A stretch of 64,000 nucleotides of DNA from the NCBI RefSeq assembly GCF_026410085.1, contig NZ_CP112866.1:3038001-3102000 (forward strand), read 5' to 3'. Position numbers and translations under genes: made by a program. This document shows positions 62,341-64,000 of this stretch, in pieces; positions within the stretch are counted from its first letter, which is position 1; each line of letters begins with the position of its first letter. The notes under the pieces were generated by a model, which did no database searches, had not been told where the DNA came from, and saw only the letters and a program-made list of their open reading frames with translations. This DNA comes from Pseudomonas quebecensis (GTDB lineage: Bacteria; Pseudomonadota; Gammaproteobacteria; Pseudomonadales; Pseudomonadaceae).

Positions 62341-62379
62341 TAGTAGTACTATTTACGAAACAACACTTCCAAATGGAAG
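62341..62379. promoter_or_regulatory. Shared operator of the pentose regulon, site 2, plus adjacent palindrome
   Basis: TAGTAGTACTA at 62341-62351 matches TNGTNNNACNA and differs from site 1 at 52265 by one base. TTTACGAAACAAC follows at 62352-62364, and CTTCCA-AA-TGGAAG forms a palindrome at 62366-62379. All lie between the divergent MFS and IlvD-like genes, so one regulator could control both directions. Confidence 0.6.
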
Positions 62380-62439
62380 ATTTTGCGCTTATGTTTAGCC
62401 GCAGAGAGAACATATAGTCATACAATAAGAGAAACCATC

Positions 62440-64000
62440 ATGTCTGATAAAAAGCCCGGCCTACGCTCCGCCCAGTGGTTCGGTACCGCTGACAAGAACG
62501 GCTTCATGTACCGCAGCTGGATGAAGAACCAGGGCATTGCCGACCACCAGTTCCATGGCAAGCCGATCATCGGCATCTGCAACACCTGGTCGGAGCTGAC
62601 CCCGTGCAACGCGCATTTCCGCCAGATCGCCGAGCACGTCAAGCGCGGTGTGATCGAGGCTGGCGGTTTCCCGGTGGAATTCCCGGTGTTCTCCAACGGC
62701 GAATCGAACCTGCGCCCTACCGCCATGCTCACCCGTAACCTGGCGAGCATGGATGTGGAGGAAGCCATTCGCGGCAACCCGATCGACGGCGTGGTGCTGC
62801 TGACCGGCTGCGACAAAACCACCCCGGCCCTGCTGATGGGCGCCGCCAGTTGCGACGTGCCGGCAATCGTGGTCACCGGCGGGCCAATGCTTAACGGTAA
62901 GCACAAGGGCCAGGACATCGGTTCGGGCACGGTGGTGTGGCAACTGAGCGAGCAGGTCAAGGCCGGCACCATCACCCTGGACGATTTCCTCGCGGCCGAG
63001 GGCGGCATGTCCCGTTCGGCGGGCACCTGCAACACCATGGGCACCGCGTCGACCATGGCCTGCATGGCTGAGGCCCTCGGCACGTCCCTGCCGCACAACG
63101 CGGCGATCCCGGCGGTGGACGCGCGTCGTTACGTGCTGGCGCATATGTCGGGCATGCGCGCGGTGGAGATGGTGCGCGAGGACTTGAAGCTGTCGAAGAT
63201 CCTCACCAAAGAGGCATTTGAAAACGCGATACGCGTCAACGCCGCCATCGGTGGGTCGACCAACGCCGTGATTCACCTTAAAGCCATCGCCGGGCGTATC
63301 GGCGTGGAATTGGACCTGGACGACTGGACCCGCATCGGTCGCGGCATGCCGACCATCGTCGACCTGCAACCGTCGGGGCGCTTTCTGATGGAAGAGTTCT
63401 ACTATGCCGGCGGCCTGCCTGCAGTGCTGCGTCGCCTGGGTGAAGCCAACCTGATCCCGCACCCGAACGCGCTGACCGTCAACGGCAAGACCCTGGGGGA
63501 AAACACTCAGGATTCGCCGATCTACGGCCAGGACGAAGTGATCCGCACCCTGGACAACCCGATCCGCGCCGACGGCGGCATCTGCGTGCTGCGCGGCAAC
63601 CTGGCGCCACTCGGTGCGGTGCTCAAGCCATCGGCGGCCAGCGCCGAACTGATGCAGCATCGCGGCCGTGCGGTGGTGTTCGAGAACTTCGACATGTACA
63701 AGGCGCGCATCAATGATCCGGAGCTGGATGTGGACGCCAACTCGATCCTGGTCATGAAAAACTGCGGGCCCAAGGGTTACCCAGGAATGGCCGAAGTCGG
63801 CAACATGGGCCTGCCGGCCAAGCTGCTGGCCCAAGGCGTGACCGATATGGTGCGGATTTCCGATGCGCGCATGAGCGGCACGGCCTACGGCACGGTGGTG
63901 CTGCATGTGGCACCGGAAGCCGCCGCCGGCGGGCCGCTGGCCACGGTGCAGGAAGGTGACTGGATCGAGCTGGACTGTGCCAACGGCCGCTTGCACCTGG
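62440..64000 (+). CDS. IlvD/Edd family sugar-acid dehydratase, probable L-arabonate dehydratase (3' end outside window)
   Basis: About 520 residues are present of an expected 575-595. MSDKKPGLRSAQWFGTADKN is the usual start of arabonate/galactonate-type members. Fe-S cluster cysteines are seen in NTWSELTPCNAH, TGCDKTTPA and GTCNTMGTAST, and VRISDARMSGTAYG carries the catalytic Ser region. The enzyme dehydrates the aldonate to 2-keto-3-deoxyaldonate. Start ATG 62440 lies 192 bases from the divergent MFS gene with the shared operator between. No frameshift is seen before the window ends. Confidence 0.9.
   Translation, partial: MSDKKPGLRSAQWFGTADKNGFMYRSWMKNQGIADHQFHGKPIIGICNTWSELTPCNAHFRQIAEHVKRGVIEAGGFPVEFPVFSNGESNLRPTAMLTRNLASMDVEEAIRGNPIDGVVLLTGCDKTTPALLMGAASCDVPAIVVTGGPMLNGKHKGQDIGSGTVVWQLSEQVKAGTITLDDFLAAEGGMSRSAGTCNTMGTASTMACMAEALGTSLPHNAAIPAVDARRYVLAHMSGMRAVEMVREDLKLSKILTKEAFENAIRVNAAIGGSTNAVIHLKAIAGRIGVELDLDDWTRIGRGMPTIVDLQPSGRFLMEEFYYAGGLPAVLRRLGEANLIPHPNALTVNGKTLGENTQDSPIYGQDEVIRTLDNPIRADGGICVLRGNLAPLGAVLKPSAASAELMQHRGRAVVFENFDMYKARINDPELDVDANSILVMKNCGPKGYPGMAEVGNMGLPAKLLAQGVTDMVRISDARMSGTAYGTVVLHVAPEAAAGGPLATVQEGDWIELDCANGRLHL

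Overview
The window looks like a chromosomal segment of a fluorescent Pseudomonas (P. fluorescens group). The reasons are its high GC content, many short GGGGGCTTGCCCCC-type REP hairpins between genes, and gene families typical of that group: MtlE/MtlR-like polyol genes, an AlgE-like porin, a small Cys-rich metallothionein, an NrtR-linked NAD salvage operon and an hrp box. I saw no rRNA, tRNA, CRISPR array, prophage or transposase gene. Family assignments come from reading the translated sequences; no database search was run.

Layout. 1-2.4 kb: a truncated MATE pump and an orphan gene behind a full-consensus hrp box, probably a type III secreted protein. 2.5-10 kb: an IclR regulator divergent from an eight-function catabolic operon, made of a PotABC-like importer, three HcnABC-like oxidase subunits and a binding protein. 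10-11.25 kb: two ~564-bp direct repeats around a 37-bp inverted repeat. 11.3-14.8 kb: nadE, pncB and pncA divergent from nrtR. 14.9-18.1 kb: a reduced polyol locus (SDR, MtlE-like binding protein, MtlR-like AraC) with no permease genes. 18.2-20.3 kb: Tsx-like channel plus purine nucleoside (NUP) protein behind a LacI/PurR-type palindrome. 20.3-31 kb: mixed genes including XapX, a metallothionein, a YdcZ transporter pair, MntH, a hydrolase-YaaW fusion and a Kef antiporter. 31-45 kb: esterases, CobF, dehydrogenases, an exported VOC protein with an AlgE-like porin, LysR/MFS, and a NemR-type electrophile-response operon with its palindromic operator. 45-51.3 kb: UppP, a 257-bp tandem repeat array, glutathione transferases, MFS and AraC genes.

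51.4-64 kb is a complete-looking non-phosphorylative pentose (most likely L-arabinose) locus: sugar 1-dehydrogenase, periplasmic mutarotase, AraFGH-like importer, lactonase, semialdehyde dehydrogenase, AraD1-type FAH protein, MFS transporter and an IlvD/Edd-family aldonate dehydratase cut by the window end. Together these would take the sugar through lactone, aldonate and 2-keto-3-deoxy acid to 2-oxoglutarate. The two divergent promoters of the locus share a TNGTNNNACNA motif and a TTTACGAAAC block, suggesting one regulator, which is not in the window.

The most interesting items are the orphan hrp-box gene, the alpha/beta hydrolase fused to a YaaW-like domain, the NemR operon with conserved sensor residues, the shared pentose operators, and the repeat arrays at 10-11 kb and 46.7-47.4 kb.
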